Source: Algoriphagus sp. (GTDB lineage: Bacteria; Bacteroidota; Bacteroidia; Cytophagales; Cyclobacteriaceae). Taken from it: a DNA stretch of 64,000 nucleotides. The stretch covers positions 353,223 through 417,222 of the forward strand of contig JAQSDM010000013.1 of NCBI GenBank assembly GCA_029945945.1, given 5' to 3'. Position numbers and translations under genes: made by a program. Below are positions 16,543 to 24,879 of this stretch, one piece after another. A model generated the notes under the pieces. It ran no database searches. It was given only the letters and a program-made list of their open reading frames with translations, and was not told where the DNA came from. Position 1 is the stretch's first letter. Each line of letters opens with the position of its first letter.

Positions 16543-18888
16543 TTATCGGTCTGAATAGTTAAATGACAATCCAATAGACAAGTATGTTCTGAGTTTTTTA
16601 TCAGAGGAATTGCTTGACACGCCGACAGTTATTGGCCCAAAAATAGAATTGTAAGAAAAGTCCGCTCCGTAGCCAAAATAGGTCTCATCCTGAAAGACTT
16701 TTTCAGGAAATTCAACTTCATCTATTGGATATTGTTTGCTAAATCCGAGGAAATTGACTCCTCCTCTCAGATAGATTTTCTTGACCGGAATGAATTGAAG
16801 TTCCATTGCTGCCTTCATAAAGTTAGGAGTGTTCACCTCTCCATAGTTGAGTCCCCAAAATCTTGTATCTCCAAATCGGATATTCTGATATCCCCCGATA
16901 TAATAATCCTGAAAAATTTTATTGCTGTCATCCGTGGAAAGAACCATTCCACCTGCAACCTCCGGTTTGAACTGAAACTTACTGCTCAGCGGAAGAAATT
17001 TGGAATACCTTCCATACAGAGTTCCGTGCGGTGAAGGAGTTAGGATTTCTACCAAATTGTTGAGGTCTGAAACAGGAATTGGAATCAGCTCTCCGTTTGA
17101 GTCAAAAAGCAGGGTATCCACCCCAGATTCCAGATTGAGACCAATCCAGTCTTTCATGTTAAATATTCCCTCCACAAGTCCTTCTGCGCCTTTCGTTGGG
17201 AAGTTTCGGTCGTTTTGGGAGTTTCGATAGTATCGTAATTTTAGCCCAATATAGCGTTGATAGGCACTGTTTATCCCTTCGGGAAAGATGGAATTGAAGC
17301 GATATTTTGAATTGTTGTTTTCATAAATCACCCCGAAAGCAAATGATTGCTTCAGGGAAGAAGTAGAGATCATCTGAGCCTCCGCACGAGAGTTTTTTAC
17401 AATGGTGATATTTTCTTCCTCACCATTTTTATAGGTTGGCAATTCCTGATTGAGGTAGTTCAGTCTTAGATTAAATGCAAATTTTTTACTTGGTCCGACA
17501 TACTTATAATGGTCGATTCGGAACTTTGGATTTTCAGAAATATCCACCAGCGCAACTGTTCTGGATGATTTTCCAATCAAATCCCGGGCAGTATAATTCA
17601 GAAGAATTCCTGCAGAAAACTGATTATCGTAATGAACGGCTGTGCTGAGTAGTCTCGCTGTTTTTTCCTTAACCCTGATCTGAAGGGAGTAATCACCGGC
17701 ACCGGCCGGCACCAGACTGTAATCCACTTTGTAGAATCCATTCATCCCAAAAACCCGATTAATTCCATCCTGAAGTTCCTCGCGAGTCACTTCATCTCCC
17801 GCCTCAAGGGCAAGCTTGGATAAAATCAAGGATGACGAAAAAAGAGAATTCCCCACTACGCTGATCTCTTTGAAGCGGATAGGTTTTGCTTCCAATCCGA
17901 TTCCCTTAGGGGATTCGGAATGACCAAGACTATCGGCAACTTTCTTGAATTCAGGGTAAAATTTCTCTCCGGTTTCATCTCCTATTTTTAAAATGGCATC
18001 AAAGTCTCCAAAGCTGGCAGTCCCATAAGGACCTAATTCAGGCTTGATATAAATATCAGTTTGCTTGATATTTTCAGCAGTTTTGCCCAGCGACTCCGCC
18101 ATTGACAGCTGCATCAGAATAGCTGCAAAGCCTTCCAATTTTTCCGCTCTAATAAAATCCTCATCGCTTACATTGACTCCAATCACGAACTCCGCACCCA
18201 TTTCCCTAACTACATCCACCGGAAAATTATTCACCACTCCACCATCCACCACCATGGTGCTGTCAAGTTGAAAAGCAGTAAAAGCTGTCGGAATGGCAAT
18301 GCTTGAGCGAAGTGCATCATGGAGATACCCTTCCTTAAAAATTATCGGTTTCCCGGTACTGATGTCCGTGGCTATACAGCGGAAAGGAATTGGGAATTCG
18401 TCAAAATTCCGGTATTTCCTTGCCGGCCAGGTGTAATAATGTAAAACCTCTGAAAGCATTTGTCCCTCAATCAGACCTGAGGGAAGGGAAATCTTTCTGT
18501 TTCGTATGGGAAACTCTAGAAGGTATCGATTGTAATATTCTTTCTCTTCAAATGCCACTTTCTCAAAACTCATACGATTGGAAATAATCAGATCCCAATC
18601 AATTCCCCGGATGATCTGCTCAAGTTCGTCAGCATTGTAGCCCATCGCATACAGACCTCCAACCACCGAACCCATACTTGTCCCGACAACAAAATCCGGT
18701 CTGATTCCGGCTTTTTCCATCGCCCGGATCACCCCGACATGTGCCATTCCTTTGGCTCCGCCACCGCTTAGAACCAGACCTATTTTCGGCCGGTCAGTTG
18801 GTGATTTGACCTGTTGAAATGCCACCGTCTCGCCGGCAAATGCAATAAAAAATAAGATGGGGCCAATCAGGCCATAAATCCTTTTCAT
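16543..18888 (-). CDS. Patatin-like phospholipase with POTRA and Omp85 barrel (PlpD-like)
   Basis: The 781-residue protein has a signal peptide (about 1-24), then a patatin domain: oxyanion motif SGGGAKGMAH (41-50), nucleophile S71 in GTSMGS, and the catalytic aspartate in VVDGGVVNNF (about 214). A single POTRA domain follows (about 335-415, IRFKEISVVGNSLF...), then a C-terminal 16-strand Omp85-type barrel with repeated aromatic strands. This is the layout of type Vd autotransporter lipases and of the related Bacteroidota outer-membrane family. The catalytic dyad is intact. The lipase domain could be displayed or remain periplasmic; I cannot tell which from sequence. Confidence 0.92.
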   Translation of the reverse strand: MKRIYGLIGPILFFIAFAGETVAFQQVKSPTDRPKIGLVLSGGGAKGMAHVGVIRAMEKAGIRPDFVVGTSMGSVVGGLYAMGYNADELEQIIRGIDWDLIISNRMSFEKVAFEEKEYYNRYLLEFPIRNRKISLPSGLIEGQMLSEVLHYYTWPARKYRNFDEFPIPFRCIATDISTGKPIIFKEGYLHDALRSSIAIPTAFTAFQLDSTMVVDGGVVNNFPVDVVREMGAEFVIGVNVSDEDFIRAEKLEGFAAILMQLSMAESLGKTAENIKQTDIYIKPELGPYGTASFGDFDAILKIGDETGEKFYPEFKKVADSLGHSESPKGIGLEAKPIRFKEISVVGNSLFSSSLILSKLALEAGDEVTREELQDGINRVFGMNGFYKVDYSLVPAGAGDYSLQIRVKEKTARLLSTAVHYDNQFSAGILLNYTARDLIGKSSRTVALVDISENPKFRIDHYKYVGPSKKFAFNLRLNYLNQELPTYKNGEEENITIVKNSRAEAQMISTSSLKQSFAFGVIYENNNSKYRFNSIFPEGINSAYQRYIGLKLRYYRNSQNDRNFPTKGAEGLVEGIFNMKDWIGLNLESGVDTLLFDSNGELIPIPVSDLNNLVEILTPSPHGTLYGRYSKFLPLSSKFQFKPEVAGGMVLSTDDSNKIFQDYYIGGYQNIRFGDTRFWGLNYGEVNTPNFMKAAMELQFIPVKKIYLRGGVNFLGFSKQYPIDEVEFPEKVFQDETYFGYGADFSYNSIFGPITVGVSSNSSDKKLRTYLSIGLSFNYSDR

Positions 18889-18917
18889 ATCACCTAAATC
18901 AGCCCCAAAATTAGACT

Positions 18918-20342
18918 TTACTTTCTGTAATCGAGGGGAGCTTTGCGATCTCCTACCAAAGCATCGTAGACGAAACCGTCCCCTCTTCTGCGATTCAATT
19001 CATCCAATGCAGTTTTGGTGACAGCTGGGTTTTTGAAAATATCCATAGCAGTCAGCGTCATCGTTTTTGCAGCTACCATCATTCCTTTTTGACCGATGGA
19101 GGTTCCACCCGCAGCTACCGCCTGCCAGGTGTGAGCGGAGGTTCCCGGAACCCATGTTGCAGTTCCTAACCCAACTGTTGGCACCAGCCAACTGATATCT
19201 CCCACGTCGGTTGAGCCTCCCGCTCCTTTTTCATTTACGATAAACGGCGTAATCTTAGCTGCATCTTCCGGGCTTGCCTTGACTCCTGCCGGAAAGGTTT
19301 TCATAATCTCCTCAGCAAATTTTTTCTCTTCCTCGGTGTAAACCACTCCGCCAATCTTCTCAAGGTTTTTCTGCATGATTCGGGCGAGAGTTTCATTTGG
19401 GAGCAAGTTGTAAACGCCATTGATAACCTCGTATTCCATCCTCGTTTGAGTTCCCAATGCTGCTCCTTCGGCAGCTTTTACCATTCGGGCAAAAATCTCC
19501 TTTACCACCATAGCATCCGGATGGCGGACATAATGATAGGATTCTGCAAAAGCCGGAACCACATTTGGAGCTTCTCCACCTCGGGTGATCACATAGTGCA
19601 TCCTGGTCTCCATTGGCACATGTTCGCGCATCAGGTTGACCATGAAATTCATAGCCTCCACTGCATCGAGCGAAGACTTTCCTCTTTCGGGAGCTGCAGC
19701 TGCATGAGATGCTTCTCCATAAAATCTGAATTTGGTAGAAATATTTGCAAGTGAGGAAGTTGCTCCGGCCTCATTGTCAGAACCAGGGTGCCAATGCATC
19801 ATCACATCCACATCTTTAATCAATCCCGCACGGGCGATATATACTTTTCCTCCACCGCCCTCTTCCGCAGGTGTTCCATAAACCCGTAATGTTCCCTGAA
19901 TTTTATTCTCCTTCATCCACTCCATCACTGAAATTCCGGCAGCTACCGATGCTGTCCCAAACAAATGGTGGCCGCAGGCATGTCCCGGACCTCCTTCTAC
20001 CACAGGATCTTTGAAAGGAGAGGCACTTTGAGATACTCCCGGCAAAGCATCATACTCAGCCATAATTCCAATGACAGGATTTCCTGATCCATACTCAGCA
20101 ACAAAAGCTGTAGGAATTTCAGCAACTCCGGCCTGAACTTTAAATCCGGCATCCGTAAGTGTTTTTTGAAGTAATAAAGAGCTTTGAGTTTCCAAATATC
20201 CCAACTCAGGATTAGACCAGATTTGCTTTGCAATTCCTCCGTAGAAATCTGCTTTAGCGTCAAGATTTTTGAGTATGGCCTCTTCCTGGGCAAATGCCAG
20301 AAAAGGAATAAAAACAAGAAGGAAGGTGGTGATTCTTTTCAT
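18918..20342 (-). CDS. Secreted M20-family amidohydrolase (AbgB-like)
   Basis: The 474-residue protein has a signal peptide (about 1-18) and the M20D fold. Metal ligands appear in GPGHACGHHLFG (H121, C123, H125) and in MHWHPGSDN; the catalytic glutamate is in PAEEGGGG. The sequence PEAGATSSLANISTKF-like dimerisation region matches aminobenzoyl-glutamate utilisation protein B/amidohydrolases that split N-acyl amino acids. Export to the periplasm is typical of Bacteroidota copies. It is separated from the patatin gene by 29 bp and is probably in the same transcript. Confidence 0.87.
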   Translation of the reverse strand: MKRITTFLLVFIPFLAFAQEEAILKNLDAKADFYGGIAKQIWSNPELGYLETQSSLLLQKTLTDAGFKVQAGVAEIPTAFVAEYGSGNPVIGIMAEYDALPGVSQSASPFKDPVVEGGPGHACGHHLFGTASVAAGISVMEWMKENKIQGTLRVYGTPAEEGGGGKVYIARAGLIKDVDVMMHWHPGSDNEAGATSSLANISTKFRFYGEASHAAAAPERGKSSLDAVEAMNFMVNLMREHVPMETRMHYVITRGGEAPNVVPAFAESYHYVRHPDAMVVKEIFARMVKAAEGAALGTQTRMEYEVINGVYNLLPNETLARIMQKNLEKIGGVVYTEEEKKFAEEIMKTFPAGVKASPEDAAKITPFIVNEKGAGGSTDVGDISWLVPTVGLGTATWVPGTSAHTWQAVAAGGTSIGQKGMMVAAKTMTLTAMDIFKNPAVTKTALDELNRRRGDGFVYDALVGDRKAPLDYRK

Positions 20343-20498
20343 ATCAGTGGTATTTAGATGTCAGAAGTTAAACAGACTTCATTTTCTTTGGTAAGCTAGT
20401 TCAGAAATTTTGGTTTTTATCGAGTTAATGCCATTTTTGAAAATAAATAGAATCATCTTTTAGGATTATTCTATTGAGCCTTTTTAAATCATTATAAG

Positions 20499-20527
20499 TT
20501 GTTGACCTTTTTACTTTAATATATTTT
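20499..20527 (+). promoter_or_regulatory. Candidate -33/-7 promoter of the cytochrome c gene
   Basis: TTG at 20499-20501, an 18-bp spacer, then TATATTTT at 20520-20527, one base away from TAnnTTTG. It lies about 40 bp before the cytochrome start in the 226-bp region divergent from the amidohydrolase gene. Confidence 0.4.
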
Positions 20528-20568
20528 AGAAATCACGTAACTTTTCCAAGACCTAAACTCACGCATTT

Positions 20569-21561
20569 ATGAAAAAATTCTTTCGCATTATCGCTTACAT
20601 TTTTGGGGGACTGATCATTTTGATGGTTGGGGCAGTGGCGTATTTACAGTTTGCCTTCCCAAACGTCTCTCCTGCTGAAGAACTCAAAATCGAATACACC
20701 CCGGATCGAATCGCTCGCGGGGCCTACCTTGCAAATCATGTCACGGTTTGTATGGATTGCCATTCCACTCGTGATTTCTCTCTTTTTTCAGGGCCTCCGA
20801 CTCCTGGTACATTGGGTGCAGGGGGAGATCGATTTGATCAAAGTATTGGACTTCCGGGAGTATTTTATGCTAAAAACATCACTCCACATGGTATATCGGA
20901 CTATAGTGACGGTGAGCTTTATCGAGTGATCACTACGGGAGTCACCAATGATGGCCGGCCCATGTTCCCCTTGATGCCGTATTCGTATTATGGCAAAATG
21001 GATCCTGAGGACATCTATTCTATCATTTCGTACATCAGATCTCTTCCTGCTGTCCAAACTGAGATTCCGGATTCGAAAGCTGATTTCCCAGTGAATTTGC
21101 TTTTGCGAACTATGCCCGTCAATGCGACTCCTACTCCGAAACCTGACCCTTCCGATCAGGTAGCTTATGGCGCCTATATGATCAATGCCTCCGGATGCGC
21201 AGAGTGTCATACTCAAGTAGATCCTCAAGGCACCATCATCAAAGATCAGATATATGCAGGAGGACGAAGTTTCCTTTTTCCTGACGGATCTAAAGTAACC
21301 TCTGCTAATTTGACTCAGGATAAAGAAACCGGAATTGGTAGCTGGACAGAAGAAATGTTTGTGAGAAAATTTACTCAATATGCCGATTCCGGATATCAAA
21401 TACCAAAAATTCCGGCAGGGGAGTTTAATTCAATTATGCCCTGGACAATGTATTCGGGCATGAAAGAGGAAGATCTCAAAGCTATCTATGCTTATCTGAA
21501 AACAGTTGAACCGATTCCGAATCAGGTGGTGAAATTCACCCCTGCAGGATCGTCAGAGTAA
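20569..21561 (+). CDS. Membrane-anchored diheme cytochrome c
   Basis: The 330-residue protein has an N-terminal transmembrane anchor (about 8-27) and two class I cytochrome domains with heme-binding CMDCH (61-65) and CAECH (210-214). Possible axial methionines lie in GRPMFPLMPY and NSIMPWTMYSGM. Such diheme proteins transfer electrons in the periplasm, for example as the cytochrome subunit for GMC or other dehydrogenases. The oxidoreductase genes at 13399-15649 are 5 kb away on the other strand, so a link is only possible. A single gene with its own terminator. Confidence 0.9.
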   Translation: MKKFFRIIAYIFGGLIILMVGAVAYLQFAFPNVSPAEELKIEYTPDRIARGAYLANHVTVCMDCHSTRDFSLFSGPPTPGTLGAGGDRFDQSIGLPGVFYAKNITPHGISDYSDGELYRVITTGVTNDGRPMFPLMPYSYYGKMDPEDIYSIISYIRSLPAVQTEIPDSKADFPVNLLLRTMPVNATPTPKPDPSDQVAYGAYMINASGCAECHTQVDPQGTIIKDQIYAGGRSFLFPDGSKVTSANLTQDKETGIGSWTEEMFVRKFTQYADSGYQIPKIPAGEFNSIMPWTMYSGMKEEDLKAIYAYLKTVEPIPNQVVKFTPAGSSE

Positions 21562-21582
21562 ATATATTTTCTCACAGACCTA

Positions 21583-21630
21583 AGAAACCTATTCCTCAAA
21601 TATTCGTTTGTAGAGTAGGTTTTCTTTTTT
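21583..21630 (+). terminator. Terminator after the diheme cytochrome gene
   Basis: AAACCTATTC pairs with GAGTAGGTTT (one G-T pair) and is followed by TCTTTTTT. It lies between the cytochrome stop and the start of the metal-related genes, isolating the two units. Confidence 0.75.
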
Positions 21631-21658
21631 AAAGATAAAATCCGAACTTCGTGCCGAA

Positions 21659-22042
21659 ATGAAATCGCTTCTATCTGTATTTTTGCTTCTTTTTTTCCTG
21701 ATGGGCCAGGTAAATCTGACTTGGGCGAAGCATTTTTGCGGTGATAAACTGGTAAGCAGCAAGGTTACTTTAGCAGCAGAAGGGCACGATTGCTGCGAAA
21801 GCGAAAAAGGATCCAAAGTTCCAATGGATTGCTGTGAGAATGAAATTTCAACTGTAGACTCAGATGATTTTTTTGGCAAAACTGATTTTCAGGTAAAAAT
21901 TTCTCCTGAATTTATCCTTGCCTATGCATTTGTTTTTGGTTTTCCTCCCGCGGAAAATCAGTTGGCTGAACAGCCTGAGTTTGAAGTTCCTGATAAGCCA
22001 ATTCCGGATTTGAACATCCTTCATCAGACTTTTCTGATTTAA
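21659..22042 (+). CDS. HYC_CC_PP-type small exported Cys-rich protein
   Basis: The 127-residue protein has a signal peptide (about 1-23), then HFCG (25-28), CC at 45-46 and CC at 58-59, and a proline-rich end. This spacing of H-x-C and two vicinal Cys pairs is that of the Bacteroidota HYC_CC_PP family, usually encoded next to a TonB receptor and an HMA-domain protein, as here. The vicinal cysteines and histidines suggest soft-metal binding (copper is the obvious candidate), but this is inference. The gene opens a three-gene plus-strand unit. Confidence 0.8.
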   Translation: MKSLLSVFLLLFFLMGQVNLTWAKHFCGDKLVSSKVTLAAEGHDCCESEKGSKVPMDCCENEISTVDSDDFFGKTDFQVKISPEFILAYAFVFGFPPAENQLAEQPEFEVPDKPIPDLNILHQTFLI

Positions 22043-22107
22043 GATTTGAATGAGTATCCTCTGTATTCAGAGGAAAGGTTTATCCTTTTAATTCAATTCA
22101 AATCAAG

Positions 22108-24318
22108 ATGAAATACTTATTATTTATACCAATTTATGCCATTACAGCGCTTTGGGCTTCAGGTCTGCAGACTGTAACCGGTAAAGTTCAATCCATCAAT
22201 AAAGAATCCCTGATCGGCGCAACCGTCCAAATTCTCGGAAAAGAACGAGGCGCTGTGACAGATCTCAATGGCTCTTTTGAGCTCTCAGATGTTCTGGCTT
22301 CCGACAAATTAGTTTTCTCGTACATCGGATTCAATACCGACACACTTTCTCCGGTTTTTGATCAGGCTATGCTGGTGACTTTGGCTGATGGAGATGAATC
22401 TCTCGAGGAAGTAACTGTTCGAGGACGTACCGAATCGGTGGTAGAAGAAGCTCCCTTTCTCAATATTCTGATCACCGAGGCCGAACTTCAGAAAGCTGCT
22501 TGTTGCAATCTTTCAGAAAGTTTTGCAACCAACGCCTCAGTGGATGTGTCCTATGCGGATGCAGTCACGGGAACCAAAATGATCCAAATGATGGGTTTGG
22601 ACGGACGTTACGTCCTGATCAGCCGGGAAGGAATTCCAAATATCCGGGGTCTTAATTCCCGATTGGGACTCACATTCGTTCCGGGAACCTGGATTCAATC
22701 GATCGATGTGGGCAAAGGTTCAGGAAGCGTAATCAACGGTTATGAATCCATGACTGGTCAGATCAATGTGGAACTGATGAAGCCTGAATCAATGGACAAA
22801 TGGTATCTGAATGCATACCTGAATTCCTTTGGCCGATTAGAGTTAAATGCCAATCATGTGATTCCTATTTCTGAGAAATGGAGCAGTGCTGTGCTGTTTC
22901 ATGTGAGCCAACAAGGAACTGAAATGGACCAGAATGAAGATGGATTTATGGATATGCCAAAAACCCGCCAGGTCAATTTCCTCAATCGTTACAAATACAC
23001 CGGAGATCGGCTGATGGCTCAAATCGGGGTGAATGTATTTGCATCTCAAAGCGCGGGTGGCCAATTAGGTTTTGGCTATAATGACGACCTCTCCACCAGT
23101 GCTGAATATGGCTATGAACTGGACACGCGAAAAGCTGAGCTTTTTGGAAAAATCGGAATGATCTACCCGAGCAAACCAACCCAAAGCTGGGGCTTCCAAT
23201 ATTCACTTTCTTACCAGGATTTCAGCGGCGGAGCCGGAAGAAGACTGTATGAGGGGACCGAAAAAACCGCATACGGAAATTTTATCTACCAAAACATCAT
23301 CGGGAACAGCTTCCACCAATACAAAACAGGAGCAAGTTTCATGTACGATGCATTTGACGAGAGTTTTGACTCAAATAGCCCAAACGGACTGGATTCCACT
23401 TTCATCAGAGCTGAGAAAGTGCCAGGTGTGTTCTTTGAATACAACTACATTCCAAATGAAAACATCACGATTGTAGCCGGAGCAAGAACGGATTTTCATA
23501 ATCTTTTCGGCACCTACTTCACGCCAAGATTGCATGCTCGCTGGGCTTTTCATCCCAACTGGACCATTCGTGGATCGGTAGGAAAAGGCTATAGAACGCC
23601 AAATGCTTTGATGGAAAACAGCATGGTCTGGGTTTCTTCAAGAGAAATCCAATTCCTGGCAGATCTGCAACCTGAAATCAGCTGGAATTCGGGTTTGAGC
23701 CTTGCTGCTAACCTGACTTTAAATGAAAAACCGCTCAGTATTGTGGCAGATTATTTCTACACAAACTTTGAAAATCAACTTGTTTATGATCAGGATGTAA
23801 GTTCCGACTTGCTTGTGATCAACAATCTCGAAGGAGAATCATTTGCGAAAAGCTTTCAGATAGAAGCAAGCTATCCTTTTTCCGAAAGAGTAAATGTCAA
23901 GGCGGCCTATAAGCGATATGACAATCTGATGACAACCAATGGCATCCTTCAGCAAGTTCCTTATCAAAGCCAGGATCGTTTATTCCTGAACACTTCCTAT
24001 GCAACCAAGTTTGATAAATGGAAAGGGGATATGACGGTGAATTGGTTTGGGCCGATGAGACTTCCTGACACGAGCGACAGCCCTATGGAGTTTCAGTTGA
24101 ACCCTGAGTCCCCGGATTTCTTTATGGTTAATGCACAGATTTCCAGAGGATTTCGTTGGGGAAGTATCTATCTGGGTGGAGAAAACATCTTAAATTTCAA
24201 ACAATCAAATCCAATTGTAGATCCTGAAAATCCTTTTGGCTCCAACTTTGACGCTTCCATGACTTGGGGACCAATTGCCGGAAGAATGATTTATACAGGA
24301 TTCAGGTTAAAAATCTAA
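22108..24318 (+). CDS. TonB-dependent receptor, probable metal-related
   Basis: The 736-residue outer-membrane receptor has a signal peptide (about 1-20), a carboxypeptidase-regulatory-like domain (about 21-100), a plug (about 115-235) and a 22-strand barrel ending MIYTGFRLKI. The plug starts with an unusual vicinal cysteine pair (C132-C133 in KAACCNLSESF), a mark of receptors that travel with HYC_CC_PP and HMA genes. There is no SusD partner. The likely role is uptake or handling of a metal complex; the ligand is not proven. It lies 65 bp after the HYC gene and 2 bp before the HMA gene. Confidence 0.88.
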   Translation: MKYLLFIPIYAITALWASGLQTVTGKVQSINKESLIGATVQILGKERGAVTDLNGSFELSDVLASDKLVFSYIGFNTDTLSPVFDQAMLVTLADGDESLEEVTVRGRTESVVEEAPFLNILITEAELQKAACCNLSESFATNASVDVSYADAVTGTKMIQMMGLDGRYVLISREGIPNIRGLNSRLGLTFVPGTWIQSIDVGKGSGSVINGYESMTGQINVELMKPESMDKWYLNAYLNSFGRLELNANHVIPISEKWSSAVLFHVSQQGTEMDQNEDGFMDMPKTRQVNFLNRYKYTGDRLMAQIGVNVFASQSAGGQLGFGYNDDLSTSAEYGYELDTRKAELFGKIGMIYPSKPTQSWGFQYSLSYQDFSGGAGRRLYEGTEKTAYGNFIYQNIIGNSFHQYKTGASFMYDAFDESFDSNSPNGLDSTFIRAEKVPGVFFEYNYIPNENITIVAGARTDFHNLFGTYFTPRLHARWAFHPNWTIRGSVGKGYRTPNALMENSMVWVSSREIQFLADLQPEISWNSGLSLAANLTLNEKPLSIVADYFYTNFENQLVYDQDVSSDLLVINNLEGESFAKSFQIEASYPFSERVNVKAAYKRYDNLMTTNGILQQVPYQSQDRLFLNTSYATKFDKWKGDMTVNWFGPMRLPDTSDSPMEFQLNPESPDFFMVNAQISRGFRWGSIYLGGENILNFKQSNPIVDPENPFGSNFDASMTWGPIAGRMIYTGFRLKI

Positions 24319-24320
24319 TA

Positions 24321-24680
24321 ATGATGACTATGAAAAAGCTACTCTTATCACTATTCGTTTTCACTTTGGCATTTGCCGCTCAGGCTCAGGTGAAAAATAT
24401 TGGAATCCAAACTTCCGCTGTCTGCGAAATGTGCAAGGATCGATTGGAGAAAGACCTGACTTTCGAGAAAGGCGTAAAATCTGTCAATCTGGACCTTGAA
24501 ACCAAGGTTTTGAACATTGCATACATTGACGGAAAGACAAATCCTGATGTACTCCGAAAGCGAATTACAATGGTTGGATACAACGCGGACAGTCTAAAAA
24601 GAAACCCTGCTGCGTACGAAAAACTTGATCCTTGTTGCAAAGACGGGGCTCATGTCGATGACAAACCTGATCAGAAATAA
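24321..24680 (+). CDS. Exported heavy-metal-associated (HMA) domain protein
   Basis: About 119 residues. ATG codons at 24321, 24324 and 24330 are all possible; the frame runs further upstream inside the receptor gene but the signal peptide (MKKLLLSLFVFTLAFAAQAQ) fixes the start here. The mature protein is one ferredoxin-like HMA domain with CEMC (35-38), close to the MxCxxC metal site, and a C-terminal DPCCKDGAH tail with another vicinal Cys pair and a His. It most likely binds copper or a similar soft metal in the periplasm, working with the receptor directly upstream. Confidence 0.87.
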   Translation: MMTMKKLLLSLFVFTLAFAAQAQVKNIGIQTSAVCEMCKDRLEKDLTFEKGVKSVNLDLETKVLNIAYIDGKTNPDVLRKRITMVGYNADSLKRNPAAYEKLDPCCKDGAHVDDKPDQK

Positions 24681-24710
24681 GTCCGGTCTTAATTAATTTT
24701 TAAAAATTAT

Positions 24711-24745
24711 AAAGAGGATTCTTCGAAAGAGGAATCCTCTTTTTT
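24711..24745 (+). terminator. Rho-independent terminator after the HMA gene
   Basis: AGAGGATTC pairs perfectly with GAATCCTCT around a 10-base loop, followed by TTTTTTG. It ends the three-gene metal unit 31 bp after the HMA stop. Confidence 0.9.
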
Positions 24746-24788
24746 GTCTCTGTAACCAATGTCACCAAATCAACCTGGTTCGGCACCT

Positions 24789-24796
24789 TATTTTTG
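24789..24796 (+). promoter_or_regulatory. TATTTTTG box before the phosphoesterase gene
   Basis: TATTTTTG fits the Bacteroidota -7 consensus TAnnTTTG exactly and lies 83 bp before the start codon. A clear TTG -33 element is not visible, only TTC about 20 bp upstream. Confidence 0.4.
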
Positions 24797-24879
24797 GGCA
24801 TAATTTGGATACATACAACCAAACTCAAAACGCTTTCTCAAATGTGTTTTGATTATCCGAAAACCCAAAAAAACCAGCT

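Noticed and set aside
20788..21399. 203-codon open frame on the minus strand
   Set aside because: Antisense to the diheme cytochrome gene, whose two CxxCH motifs prove the coding strand.
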